DNA from: Oscillospiraceae bacterium
GTDB taxonomy: Bacteria > Bacillota > Clostridia > Oscillospirales > Ruminococcaceae
NCBI GenBank assembly: GCA_022511485.1
Contig: JAFLUJ010000176.1
Coordinates: 1-14,778, forward strand
Direction: 5' to 3'
DNA: 14,778 nucleotides
The notes under the pieces were generated by a model. That model did no database searches. It worked only from the letters and a program-made list of their open reading frames with translations, and was not told where the DNA came from. Numbering within the stretch: position 1 is the stretch's first letter; every line of letters begins with the position of its first letter. Below, piece after piece: positions 5,607-13,741 of the stretch. Made by a program: the position numbers and the translations under genes.

Positions 5607-8431
5607 TATATTTCACCGCCTTTAATACCATTGATTATTTTCTCTACCTTTTCAGCAGCTGCACCAAGTTCAAAATCTTCTATATCGCCGGCAACATCAT
5701 GCAGGAGCTTTCCTGCCGATTTACCCTTATACAAAAACGTACTGATGTCCGCAAGAAGGCTCTCTGCCTTGTCTGATTCAAATGTATCCAGACTATCCTT
5801 TAGTTCTGACAAGCAAGCGATCAGATCATCGCCGGATACCTCTTCTCCCGATACAGGATCATCATCTGAAGCATCAGCTTCCTCAGAACCGAGATCAAGC
5901 GCATCTGAAATGAACTGCACCATCTCATGGTATTTCTCCATAAGCTCTCTGTGGTTATCCTTTATGTATCCTGTATTCTGTTCCTTTGCAGCGTCCTCCA
6001 GAGCCTTTGCCATTTCTGACAATTCATCTGCTCCTATCATTTTTGATGAGCTTTTCAGAGCGTGTACCATGATCTGATAATTTTTAATATCTTCATTTTT
6101 GAATGAGGATTCTATATCTGTTACCTTCCGCTCCGCACTCTTTACAAACTGAGCGAGCAGCTCCTCATAAAATGCAGCGTCACCCCGGCAATATTGTAAG
6201 CCGTTGCTTGTGTTGATACCCTTATCCTCCAGACGAGCCAGTACATCATTATTCTGGTCATTATCCGCAGCAGCTCCATGTGTATCGGTATGTACAGCCG
6301 TCTCCACTTTAACTTCTTTTTTCTTTGCAGGAACTGGCTGAGTGTCTTTTTCATCAACAAATATAATGGATGAATTGGGCAGCACTTTTTTCAGAAGGCG
6401 TTTCAGCTCCAGCTCCTCAATAGGCTTGGAGATAAATTCATTGAAGCCCTCCTGTAAAAACATTTCCCTTGCACCACTTACAACGTTTGCGGTAAAAGCG
6501 ATCATCACATGGCTTTTTCCGGTATCCAGCATGCTCTTGCGAAGTCTGTTCAGCGTCTCGATACCGTCCATTCCAGGCATCATATGATCGAGGAAGATCA
6601 GATCAAATTCATCCTGTTTGCAAATATCAATGGCTTCCGGACCGCTTCCGGCAGTTTTAACATCCATCTGATAAGCCATGAAGATACCCTCTGCAACCAT
6701 AAGATTCATAGGTTCATCGTCCACAACGAGAACCTTGACACCGGGACAAATAAAGTTACGTTCTCCGGATGCATCATATTCCTGCTGCTCCTGAGAATTC
6801 AGAACATTAATGATAGACAGTCCATAGTAGGGTCTTCTGATATATGTTAGTCTGCTGTTATCATGCGATTTTACATCATCATATGTTGTTACCATGATCT
6901 TAACAGACTTTTCGATCCCGTCAATAAAAACCGGATCCTCATTATATTCTTCTATTCCTACAAACAGATGGGTCAATCTGTATATGGCTACAAGACGTTT
7001 AAGCTCATCCATAGTAAAGACCCTGTGTACTGTCATACCAAGACCATACACTATATGTGAGATCATAGTACTGTAATAATCTCTGACATCCGGGTTTTCA
7101 AATTTCTCCGGTCTTATGTAAACTGCTACACACAGATCGTCCGGATTTGAGAGTTCCATGCATGGCGCCGGATCTATGACCTTCTGTGGTATGCTTGCAG
7201 ATACTATCGTGCCGACCTGCTCTGTACTCTTGATCTGCATGAATCCGCCCATGGCAATGACCATACCGTGTACAATGGGGATTCCCAGTCCAAGACCGCC
7301 GTATGTACGATTTCTTCCTCCGTTAGCCTGGAAAAATTTATCCTTTATTTTTCCAAGATCCTCCTCTGTCATTCCAACGCCTGTATCTCTGATCTCAATG
7401 CACAGATTGATACCGTAGGATTTATGCAAAGCAGATACTCTGACATAAACTCCGCCTTTTTTTGTAAACTTGACTGCATTGTCAAGAAGATGCTTTATGA
7501 TCTTCTTGATCTTCCTTCCATCTCCGAAAAGAACTGCGGGGATTTTATAATCTATATCAAACACCAGATCAATAGGCTTTTCCCTTTTTATCATCCTGAC
7601 CTCGGTAATAATGTCGTTGATAATGGAAGTTATCATATAATTTTCTTCACTGATAATAATACTTCCCGCTCCTACTTCTGTATAATCCAGAATATCCTCG
7701 ATCTGATTGAACAGTCTGTTTCCTGCCATCTGTATCGAAATCAGATCCTCCTTTTTCTTCGGATCATCCTCATATTTCAGCATCACAGCGGTGATACCTG
7801 TAACAGCATTTATAGGCGTACGCAGCTCATGGGAAGCGTTTGCCATAAAATCTTCTGTTCTTTGATTGAATTCTTCCAGTTCCTTTACCTTTGCCTCTGT
7901 CCTTTTTCTGTTCTTTTTTCGCATACGGATTATCATTTCTGACAAGCGCTCTGCAAGGAAAACGACCACCAGATTAAAGACTATCCTTATCATTGTAGCA
8001 GCATATGATGAAGTATCAAGAGAACCGTCATATACATATATAAAATCATAGCACATAGTTACGTAATATGTGATGGCGCAAAGTCTGATGTAGCTGTACT
8101 TTTCCATAACAGTATACAAAAGAATATACATCACCATTGCAGGAGCCAGGGCATATATACTGGTATCATGTATTCCATAGTAAAAGAATGTCAGCATTGA
8201 AAGGACAGTATACAGCCAAAGCCTTGCAGATTCAGAAAGCCGCTCTGAAATATGTACAGTCCAGCTCACGATCATTCCAACAACTAGGAGAAGTATAGCG
8301 CTGGTCTCACCCCAGCCAAGTATTACAGCTCCCACGATTACTGCTATTGTAAATATAGTATAGCAAAGCAATGTCATAAGATGTATTGTCTTCGTATTCT
8401 CTTGTTCGTACATATACATATATATAATCAT
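5606..8431 (-). CDS. Membrane hybrid histidine kinase with pseudo-receiver, receiver and HPt
   Basis: The 941 residues contain five or six membrane segments with almost no external loops (about residues 17-160), a coiled linker, HisKA with NASHELRTP (acceptor H201), and HATPase with LLDNAVKFT (N318), DTGVGM (349-354) and GGLGLG (378-383). A receiver-shaped segment follows at about 431-545 without an acceptor aspartate (LFVGIEEYNED in its place), then a true receiver at about 565-690 (D571/D572, acceptor D615, T647, K669), a linker, and an HPt domain at about 735-845 with VHALKSSSK (H790). The last 70 residues form an acidic helical bundle of uncertain type. It thus holds every step of a phosphorelay up to HPt. 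It lies 31 bases after the HD-GYP regulator gene and is joined to the DegV kinase by a one-base overlap. The chosen ATG is preceded at about 20 bases by AAAGGAG, with a GC hairpin in between; a start at the fifth or seventh codon (both ATG) is possible. Confidence 0.92.
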   Translation of the reverse strand: MIIYMYMYEQENTKTIHLMTLLCYTIFTIAVIVGAVILGWGETSAILLLVVGMIVSWTVHISERLSESARLWLYTVLSMLTFFYYGIHDTSIYALAPAMVMYILLYTVMEKYSYIRLCAITYYVTMCYDFIYVYDGSLDTSSYAATMIRIVFNLVVVFLAERLSEMIIRMRKKNRKRTEAKVKELEEFNQRTEDFMANASHELRTPINAVTGITAVMLKYEDDPKKKEDLISIQMAGNRLFNQIEDILDYTEVGAGSIIISEENYMITSIINDIITEVRMIKREKPIDLVFDIDYKIPAVLFGDGRKIKKIIKHLLDNAVKFTKKGGVYVRVSALHKSYGINLCIEIRDTGVGMTEEDLGKIKDKFFQANGGRNRTYGGLGLGIPIVHGMVIAMGGFMQIKSTEQVGTIVSASIPQKVIDPAPCMELSNPDDLCVAVYIRPEKFENPDVRDYYSTMISHIVYGLGMTVHRVFTMDELKRLVAIYRLTHLFVGIEEYNEDPVFIDGIEKSVKIMVTTYDDVKSHDNSRLTYIRRPYYGLSIINVLNSQEQQEYDASGERNFICPGVKVLVVDDEPMNLMVAEGIFMAYQMDVKTAGSGPEAIDICKQDEFDLIFLDHMMPGMDGIETLNRLRKSMLDTGKSHVMIAFTANVVSGAREMFLQEGFNEFISKPIEELELKRLLKKVLPNSSIIFVDEKDTQPVPAKKKEVKVETAVHTDTHGAAADNDQNNDVLARLEDKGINTSNGLQYCRGDAAFYEELLAQFVKSAERKVTDIESSFKNEDIKNYQIMVHALKSSSKMIGADELSEMAKALEDAAKEQNTGYIKDNHRELMEKYHEMVQFISDALDLGSEEADASDDDPVSGEEVSGDDLIACLSELKDSLDTFESDKAESLLADISTFLYKGKSAGKLLHDVAGDIEDFELGAAAEKVEKIINGIKGGEI

Positions 8432-8458
8432 GCTCCCACAAGGGGAGCACTCTCCTTT
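8432..8458 (-). promoter_or_regulatory. Shine-Dalgarno site separated from the start codon by a hairpin
   Basis: The only strong ribosome site for the HPt kinase, AAAGGAGA (8458-8451), is about 20 bases from the ATG at 8431. The gap holds a six-base GC-rich hairpin, GCTCCC (8448-8443) with GGGAGC (8437-8432), loop CTTGT, ending directly at the start codon. Folding would bring the ribosome site close to the ATG; the stem also contains GGGAG, which could serve the ATG at the fifth codon if unfolded. The arrangement suggests translational control or a misassigned start. Confidence 0.5.
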
Positions 8459-8462
8459 CTCT

Positions 8463-9488
8463 TTATTTTTCTTTCATCTGGTAATCTACATCTTCATCTA
8501 TCATTGTAAGCATAATATCTGCAAATGTCGGGTCAAACTGAGTACCATTCCCTTTTGCTACCTCACCGCGGACAACCTCCTGAGGAAGATTATCACGGTA
8601 GCTTCTCTTGGAGCTCATAGCGTCATAGGCGTCAGCAACTGCAATGATACGAGCTTCCAGAGGAATACTGTCGCCGGCAATACCATCGGGATAGCCTCTG
8701 CCATCATAACGCTCATGGTGCCATCTTGCTCCGATAGCAAGCTTGGGGAACTCCGAAATGTTTTTCAGGATCTTGTCTCCCATTACCGGATGTGTTTTTA
8801 TAATAGCATACTCTTCATCTGTCAGTTTTGATGTCTTATTGATAATGGTATCAGCAATACCGATCTTTCCAACGTCGTGGAGAAGTCCCATCATGTAAAT
8901 ATCATTCTGTGCTGTTTCGGAATAACCTGCACGTTTTGCAATCTCCTTTGCATATTCTGCCACTCTGGTGGAATGACCGTTGGTATATGTATCCTTAGCG
9001 TCAATAGCACCTGCCAGAGCCTTTACGATCTGCATGGTTATTGTTTCCATCTTTTCATGCTGTTTTACAATTTCCTGGGTCATTATCGCAGCCTCGTGAT
9101 GCATATCTTCCTCAAGACGGATCAGGTCAATAGTATGTCTTACACGAAGCAGGAGCACCTCCGGAACGAATGGTTTTTTGATAAAGTCCATAGCTCCGGC
9201 TTTCAGAGCTCTGCTTTCTGTCTGACTGTCATCGTCCGCAGTCAGGAAAATAATAGGAATATGTGCCGTATCCCCGTTTTCCCTGATAGCAGTTAATGTT
9301 TCAAAGCCGTCCATTCCGTGCATATGTATATCCAGAAGGATAATGTCCGGCTTGTTATCCAGCAGGAATTTAAGGGCATCCTCTCCGGATTTCAGACAGC
9401 TTACACGCATATCTTCCGCACTAAGTATACGGCTTGCCATACGAAGGTTTGCTGAATCATCATCTACCACTAAGATCCAATCACTCAT
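8463..9488 (-). CDS. Response regulator with HD-GYP domain, predicted c-di-GMP phosphodiesterase
   Basis: The 341-residue protein begins with a receiver domain (acidic pair D9/D10, acceptor D53 in LLDIHMHGMDG, T83, K105) joined by a helical linker to an HD-GYP domain at about 150-335. The HD-GYP motifs are intact: GHSTRV with H172, LLHDVGKIG with H204/D205, HHERYDGRGYP (257-267) and the VADAYDAM segment. HD-GYP proteins of this RpfG-like layout hydrolyse cyclic di-GMP in the cytoplasm when metal is bound; phosphorylation of the receiver is expected to control this. The ATG at 9488-9486 has AAAAGGAG about 9 bases upstream. It directly precedes the two hybrid kinase genes, the first of which supplies an HPt domain that could pass phosphate to D53. 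No clear promoter of its own was found in the 88-base gap upstream, so it may be read from the promoter at 11057-11085. Confidence 0.94.
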   Translation of the reverse strand: MSDWILVVDDDSANLRMASRILSAEDMRVSCLKSGEDALKFLLDNKPDIILLDIHMHGMDGFETLTAIRENGDTAHIPIIFLTADDDSQTESRALKAGAMDFIKKPFVPEVLLLRVRHTIDLIRLEEDMHHEAAIMTQEIVKQHEKMETITMQIVKALAGAIDAKDTYTNGHSTRVAEYAKEIAKRAGYSETAQNDIYMMGLLHDVGKIGIADTIINKTSKLTDEEYAIIKTHPVMGDKILKNISEFPKLAIGARWHHERYDGRGYPDGIAGDSIPLEARIIAVADAYDAMSSKRSYRDNLPQEVVRGEVAKGNGTQFDPTFADIMLTMIDEDVDYQMKEK

Positions 9489-9576
9489 AATATCTACTCC
9501 TTTTTATTTATCAATTGTTTTTATATTAATTTATTGTTTAACTACTGTTATGCCGGATCATTGTGCTGTGCTGGCT

Positions 9577-10116
9577 TTATTTAAATTTTCTCAGAAACGT
9601 AGGTCTGAACCATTTTTTATAACAGGATACCAATATCGTCAGAACATAGTCATACATTATAAAAACAAGATTTCCGAAAACAAAAAGCATCGGTATCAGC
9701 CATTCATTGTAAAATCCAAATTCCTCAAACAGATCAAGAGTGCCGAAAATATTCATAAGAATATAAAATATTGCCGTAACCGAAGCATCAAACACTGCAA
9801 ACTTGCACAGAATTCCGACTGGCTTTAATTTAAACTCCTCAAAATATGATTTCAGTATCGGATAGTATCCAAAAAGGAAAGTAAAAAACAGCCAGGCGTC
9901 CTTATCCGGAGTAACGAAGAAAGCAAGAATGGAAATTACAGCATAGGTCACAAACGCCCAGGAACGGCTTACTTCAATTGCAACGACAGCCACAAGCGCT
10001 CCCGCAAATAAAGGAAGCGTAATGCTCAGCAGCGGAAACACCGCCGTAAGGAACATCATTACAAGACAAAGCGACGCGATCACTCCGCCAAGAGAGACCT
10101 TATAGCTGGTTTTCAT
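9577..10116 (-). CDS. ECF-S-like integral membrane protein
   Basis: The 179-residue protein has five or six hydrophobic helices and a basic C-terminal tail (KKWFRPTFLRKFK). The N-terminal region SLGGVIASLCLVMMFLTAVFP, then a helix with LPLFAGALVAVVAIE, and FGYYPILKSYFEE resemble the substrate-binding (S) subunits of energy-coupling-factor vitamin transporters and related clostridial membrane proteins. I cannot name a substrate. No ATPase or T subunit gene lies in the window; in group II ECF systems these are shared and encoded elsewhere. The ATG at 10116-10114 follows GGGAGGAAG at a normal distance. It lies 29 bases after the DUF5685-like gene on the same strand and is probably co-transcribed with it. 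An unrelated polytopic membrane protein is the alternative. Confidence 0.6.
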   Translation of the reverse strand: MKTSYKVSLGGVIASLCLVMMFLTAVFPLLSITLPLFAGALVAVVAIEVSRSWAFVTYAVISILAFFVTPDKDAWLFFTFLFGYYPILKSYFEEFKLKPVGILCKFAVFDASVTAIFYILMNIFGTLDLFEEFGFYNEWLIPMLFVFGNLVFIMYDYVLTILVSCYKKWFRPTFLRKFK

Positions 10117-10145
10117 AGATCTTCTTCCTCCCGTTCAGAAACCAT

Positions 10146-11018
10146 CTATTCCTCGTTCATTTCTTCCTTTTCTTTGATAAGGTCGTAAAATCCGTTTTTA
10201 AGTCCAAGATAAACAATATTGTCAATAACAGGCTTGAATCGCTCTATATCAAGCTGCACATAACAATCTGCAAGAGCACCAAGTGTAAAATTCACACTGT
10301 CCTCCGTTTTCTTTTGTATCGCCGGAAGGTCAATATCGTTTATAACATAGTTTCCGCGGATAAGCGGATTGAAGCCCCGCCTGCGGAAGTCCTCCTCAAC
10401 ATCGTCAAAAGCGTCTGCAATATAAATATATCTTGCCAGAAGAAATCCAAAACGGCGGAGTATCCTCTTCTTTTCAGGGTCTGTGCTAAGTCTTGACGCG
10501 ATCTCCGACAGTATATTTGAAGCCGGTTCAGAAGCCCTGTCTACAGTCTTGCAGTTTTCCTTTTCAAGCTTTTTCTGATTTTCCATCTGTTCGGATACAT
10601 ATTCAGCAAGATCGGGATATTTTTCAGCCGCCTTCATATATGCCTTATATGACCTTTTCAGCATACGCTTTGCAGCGTGCTTTTTAAGGAATCGGCTGTC
10701 CTCAATATCATCAAGAATATTATTATATACCAGAATGGCAGCAGAGGCACACGTAAAGTCCATCCCATTTACAGTAATCAAGCAAGGGATCTTTTTAAAA
10801 AAATGAGTAAAGCTGCGGATATTTACAATATCAGCTTCCGCACCATTCAGCGACAGCTCCAGAAGCCCCAGAAGAGCGAAATCTCCGCATATGGACATTC
10901 TGAGCGAAAGACCGTAATTCTTTTTCATTGCCTTACGGAATCCCCGGCAGGCAGATGTATATGTTTCATAGTCGCACATACGCATATGAGCTTCAAATGG
11001 TTTTATATATCCGAACAT
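10146..11018 (-). CDS. DUF5685-like protein with prenyl-synthase-like aspartate motifs
   Basis: The 290-residue, mostly helical protein starts MFGYIKPFEAHMRMCDYETY, the typical opening of DUF5685 proteins of Clostridia, and carries two acidic motifs: YNNILDDIEDSR (98-109) and IADAFDDVEEDF (200-211), followed by RRGFNPLIRGNY. Paired aspartate helices of this kind occur in all-alpha isoprenoid synthase folds, where they bind magnesium and diphosphate; no activity is known to me for this family. As I remember the family, a YCGLC motif is common near residue 23; here it reads SACRGF, so that cysteine pair is not kept. There is no signal peptide or membrane segment. The ATG at 11018-11016 has AGAGGTGAG upstream and a perfect sigma-A promoter at 11057-11085, making it the first gene of the long minus-strand run. 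Function unknown. Confidence 0.75.
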   Translation of the reverse strand: MFGYIKPFEAHMRMCDYETYTSACRGFRKAMKKNYGLSLRMSICGDFALLGLLELSLNGAEADIVNIRSFTHFFKKIPCLITVNGMDFTCASAAILVYNNILDDIEDSRFLKKHAAKRMLKRSYKAYMKAAEKYPDLAEYVSEQMENQKKLEKENCKTVDRASEPASNILSEIASRLSTDPEKKRILRRFGFLLARYIYIADAFDDVEEDFRRRGFNPLIRGNYVINDIDLPAIQKKTEDSVNFTLGALADCYVQLDIERFKPVIDNIVYLGLKNGFYDLIKEKEEMNEE

Positions 11019-11056
11019 AGACTCACCTCTGTTTATTTCACAGTATAATTGGATAT

Positions 11057-11085
11057 ATTATATCATATATTTTCTTTTTTGTCAA
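11057..11085 (-). promoter_or_regulatory. Perfect sigma-A promoter of the minus-strand signalling run
   Basis: On the minus strand TTGACA (11085-11080) and TATAAT (11062-11057) are exactly 17 bases apart, matching consensus at every position. The start of transcription would be near 11050, about 30 bases before the DUF5685-like start codon. It is back to back with the plus-strand promoter at 11132-11160. Confidence 0.88.
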
Positions 11086-11131
11086 ATATACGCCGACATT
11101 TTTTGACTTACGGCATATTAACTATAAATCA

Positions 11132-11160
11132 TTGACAAATTTTATGCATTAAGATATAAT
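11132..11160 (+). promoter_or_regulatory. Perfect sigma-A promoter of the GNAT gene
   Basis: TTGACA (11132-11137) and TATAAT (11155-11160) are spaced by 17 bases. Transcription would start near 11167, giving a very short leader of about 17 bases that still includes the GGAAG ribosome site. This argues for the ATG at 11184 as the start. Confidence 0.85.
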
Positions 11161-11183
11161 TTATGTATTAGGAAGTGCATAAT

Positions 11184-11696
11184 ATGACCATAAATAAATT
11201 TTTTTATCCGGATCACACAATACGAAAAATAACTATAGAAGAACTTCCCATGCTTACAGAGCTTTTTGACTACAACAATATTTCCGAAATGATCGGGGAA
11301 AACACTCGGCTTATTGAAAGCGGTACAAACGATATTTTTATCCTTCTCAGTGAAGACAAGCTTCTTGGAGAGCTTCATATCAGATATGAAAGCGATGACC
11401 CCTTGGAAGCGATAAGGGGAAAACGTGCATATCTGTACGCATTCCGCATACATAAGGATCATCAGGGCTCAGGTCTGGGAAAGCTTCTGCTCCGGACTGT
11501 TATAAACATGCTTTCGGAATCCGGATACTCCGAATTTACTATAGGAGTGGAGGACGACAATCAGCGTGCTGTCCACATATATCAAAGCTTCGGATTCAAC
11601 GAGATCATTGCCCGTAAGTACGAAGAATATCAGGGAGACGGATACGAATATAACCTGTATTTAAAACGGAACGATCAGTATGATCCCTACACTTAA
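11184..11696 (+). CDS. GNAT family N-acetyltransferase
   Basis: The 170-residue protein has the GNAT fold: an N-terminal strand-helix region, the acetyl-CoA phosphate loop IHKDHQGSGLGKLL (about 89-102, with Q94-G95-S96-G97-L98-G99), and the C-terminal EDDNQRAVHIYQSFGF (123-138) with N126 and Y133 at the usual places for acetyl-CoA and catalysis. It transfers an acetyl group from acetyl-CoA to an amine; the acceptor cannot be told from sequence. I start it at ATG 11184 rather than at the in-frame GTG at 11175, because GGAAG at 11171-11175 overlaps that GTG and lies 8 bases before the ATG. It has its own consensus promoter. Its stop is about 20 bases upstream of the -35 box of the isoleucine T-box operon and no terminator is visible, so some read-through is likely. 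Confidence 0.88.
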   Translation: MTINKFFYPDHTIRKITIEELPMLTELFDYNNISEMIGENTRLIESGTNDIFILLSEDKLLGELHIRYESDDPLEAIRGKRAYLYAFRIHKDHQGSGLGKLLLRTVINMLSESGYSEFTIGVEDDNQRAVHIYQSFGFNEIIARKYEEYQGDGYEYNLYLKRNDQYDPYT

Positions 11697-11718
11697 CAAA
11701 GAATTAACATAAAATTCA

Positions 11719-11747
11719 TTGACAAAATTAGTTGCCAATGCTATGAT
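11719..11747 (+). promoter_or_regulatory. Sigma-A promoter of the ilvB T-box operon
   Basis: TTGACA (11719-11724) and TATGAT (11742-11747) are 17 bases apart, placing the transcription start near 11754, just ahead of the first helix of the T-box leader. Confidence 0.82.
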
Positions 11748-11754
11748 ATTAACA

Positions 11755-12031
11755 ATATGTGTTAAATGCTTTGATGAGGAGCAAAACGGATAAGGGAAAT
11801 TTTCAGAGAGCTATCGTCTGGTGTGAGATAGTATTTCCCCCCGATAATAGATCACCTCGGAGCTTTCTGCCGAACGGTCATACTCAGTAGGACGGAACGG
11901 GATTCTCCCGTTACAGAGAAGCGCATTGATAGATGCGGCAGAGTGCGGAGATTTTTTCCGAACGAGAGTGGTACCGTGGAAGTATTTTATACCTTCACCT
12001 CTTGATTTTGTCTTGAGGTGAAGGTTTTTTA
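11755..12031 (+). promoter_or_regulatory. T-box riboswitch leader, isoleucine specifier
   Basis: This leader senses uncharged tRNA and switches between terminator and antiterminator. Stem I shows the kink-turn (GATGAGG with CCTCGGAGC), the specifier loop, and upper helix GGGAAA/TTTCCC with distal segments AGAGAG and GGTGTGAGATAG. The triplet that follows the loop-E side and precedes A-CCTC is ATC at 11851-11853, an isoleucine codon. The T-box sequence is GAGAGTGGTACCGTGGAAG: helix AGAG (11965-11968) with CTCT (11999-12002), a seven-base bulge TGGTACC (11969-11975), then GTGGAAG (11976-11982) with CTTCAC (11993-11998). The TGGT in the bulge fits the ACCA end of tRNA-Ile. Antiterminator pairing overlaps the 5' arm of the terminator. 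The Ile identity agrees with ilvB and cimA downstream. Confidence 0.93.
11992..12030 (+). terminator. Intrinsic terminator of the T-box leader
   Basis: A perfect ten-base stem, CCTTCACCTC (11992-12001) with GAGGTGAAGG (12015-12024), has a 13-base loop and is followed by six U (12025-12030), then A and more U. Its 5' arm is shared with the antiterminator helix, so uncharged tRNA prevents it from forming. Confidence 0.93.
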
Positions 12032-12061
12032 TTTTTCTGAAAATGAAAGGGAGATTTTAAT

Positions 12062-13741
12062 ATGATTTTAAACGGTTCTCAGATAATTCTGGAATGTCTT
12101 TTAGAACAGGGAGTTGATACAGTTTTCGGCTATCCCGGAGGAGCAGTGCTGAACATCTATGACGCACTTTACGACTACAGCGACAGAATCAGACACATCC
12201 TAACATCCCATGAGCAGGGAGCTTCCCATGCGGCGGACGGATACTCCCGCACAACAGGAAAGACCGGCGTAGTGATCGCTACCTCCGGTCCGGGCGCAAC
12301 AAATCTTGTTACCGGACTTGCAACTGCTTACATGGACAGCATACCCATGGTCGCAATAACGGGAAACGTTACCACTTCACTTCTTGGTCTTGACAGCTTT
12401 CAGGAGGTAGACATCACCGGAATTACCATGCCAATTACAAAGCACAACTATATTGTAAAGGATGTTACAAAGCTTGCAAACGCGATCCGTGAAGCCTTCT
12501 TCATTGCAAACGACGGCAGAAAAGGTCCGGTGCTTATTGATATTCCAAAGGATATTACCGCAGCGGAATGCGAATTTGAACCTCAGCAGCCTAAGGCTCA
12601 TGTATATGATGAAATAGACGAGGAAGAGATCAACGAGGCAGTAAAAGCGATCGCTGAATCTCAAAGACCCTTCATTTACGCCGGAGGAGGCGTTGTATCC
12701 TGCGACGCTGCCGATGAGCTTTCCGACCTTGCAGACCGTATCGACTCCCCTGTTTCCCTTTCCCTTATGGGACAGTGTGCATTTGACAATACAAGTCCCA
12801 GATACACCGGAATGATGGGTATGCACGGAACAAAGGCTTCCTCATTAGCTCTTACAGAATGCGACCTGCTGATAGTTCTCGGTTCACGTTTTTCCGACAG
12901 AGTTACCTGCAGCACCGACAGCTTCCGCTCTGCTGCCGGAAAAGCAAGGATCCTCCATATAGACATCGACCCTGCTGAGGTAAACAAAAATATCCGGGCT
13001 GATTTAAAGGTATGCGGAAATCTCAAACCGGTCCTTGAACGTCTTAACAAGACGCTTAGTCCTGTAAAGCATACCGAATGGATGGATAAAATACACAGCT
13101 GGAAAAAAGAGTACCCCCTCTTTCAGGTTTCAGAAAACAGCGGTGACGTCCTTCCACAGGAGGTACTTGAAACACTGGATGAGATCACCGGCGGAAACGC
13201 CATTATCAGTACGGAAGTGGGACAGCACCAGATGTGGGCTGCGGAGTTTTACAATTTCCGAAGCAAAAGAAGCTTTGCTTCCTCCGGAGGTCTGGGAACA
13301 ATGGGCTACGGTCTGGGGGCAGCCATCGGCTGCAAGGTGGGAAATCCGGACAGAGTTGTTGTAAACTGCGCCGGCGACGGAAGCTTCTATATGAATATGA
13401 ACGAGCTTACAACTCTTGCAAAATATCAGCTTCCGGTCATTGAGCTTGTTTTCAACAACAGCGTTCTTGGTATGGTTCGTCAGTGGCAGAAGCTTTTCTA
13501 TAACAACCATTTTTCCCAGACTACCCTTGAAAAGCCTACGGACTTTGAGCTTCTTGGCAAAGCTCTGGGTATTGAGGCAATGACAATAAAAACAAAGGGC
13601 GATATTCGTCCTGTTCTGGAAAAAGCAATAGCTCTTAACAAGCCGGTGCTTATAAACTGCATTATCGACAAGGATATAAATGTTCTGCCAATGGTTCCCG
13701 CGGGAGCTTCAATTGCAGAGCCGATTCTTGAAATTAAATAA
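12062..13741 (+). CDS. ilvB: Acetolactate synthase, large (catalytic) subunit
   Basis: This ThDP- and FAD-dependent enzyme joins two pyruvates to acetolactate (valine, leucine) or pyruvate and 2-oxobutanoate to acetohydroxybutanoate (isoleucine). At 559 residues it has the family length. Visible marks are VFGYPGGAVLNIYDAL, the catalytic glutamate E51 in TSHEQGASHAADGY, SGPGATNLVTGLATA, DSFQEVDITG, the FAD-domain segment LGSRFSDRVT, and the ThDP-Mg motif GDGSFYMN (438-445) ending in NNS (465-467), followed by VLGMVRQWQ. The ATG at 12062 has AAGGGAG 9 bases upstream and lies about 30 bases after the T-box terminator. The regulatory subunit gene ilvN does not follow, as it often does; a membrane protein gene and then cimA do. 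With an Ile-type T-box and citramalate synthase in the same unit, its main job here is probably isoleucine synthesis. Confidence 0.96.
   Translation: MILNGSQIILECLLEQGVDTVFGYPGGAVLNIYDALYDYSDRIRHILTSHEQGASHAADGYSRTTGKTGVVIATSGPGATNLVTGLATAYMDSIPMVAITGNVTTSLLGLDSFQEVDITGITMPITKHNYIVKDVTKLANAIREAFFIANDGRKGPVLIDIPKDITAAECEFEPQQPKAHVYDEIDEEEINEAVKAIAESQRPFIYAGGGVVSCDAADELSDLADRIDSPVSLSLMGQCAFDNTSPRYTGMMGMHGTKASSLALTECDLLIVLGSRFSDRVTCSTDSFRSAAGKARILHIDIDPAEVNKNIRADLKVCGNLKPVLERLNKTLSPVKHTEWMDKIHSWKKEYPLFQVSENSGDVLPQEVLETLDEITGGNAIISTEVGQHQMWAAEFYNFRSKRSFASSGGLGTMGYGLGAAIGCKVGNPDRVVVNCAGDGSFYMNMNELTTLAKYQLPVIELVFNNSVLGMVRQWQKLFYNNHFSQTTLEKPTDFELLGKALGIEAMTIKTKGDIRPVLEKAIALNKPVLINCIIDKDINVLPMVPAGASIAEPILEIK

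Noticed and set aside
7268..7942. A 224-codon plus-strand open frame inside the HPt kinase gene, and many shorter ones opposite the other minus-strand genes
   Set aside because: They lie opposite clear kinase domains, have no matching ribosome sites and read as low-complexity shadows rich in Cys, Phe and Ser.
11175..11183. GTG at 11175 as the start of the GNAT gene
   Set aside because: The GTG overlaps the GGAAG ribosome site; the ATG at 11184 has the correct spacing from it.
11142..11462. A 106-codon minus-strand frame overlapping the GNAT gene
   Set aside because: It is antisense to a clear GNAT protein, has no ribosome site, and crosses the divergent promoter region.
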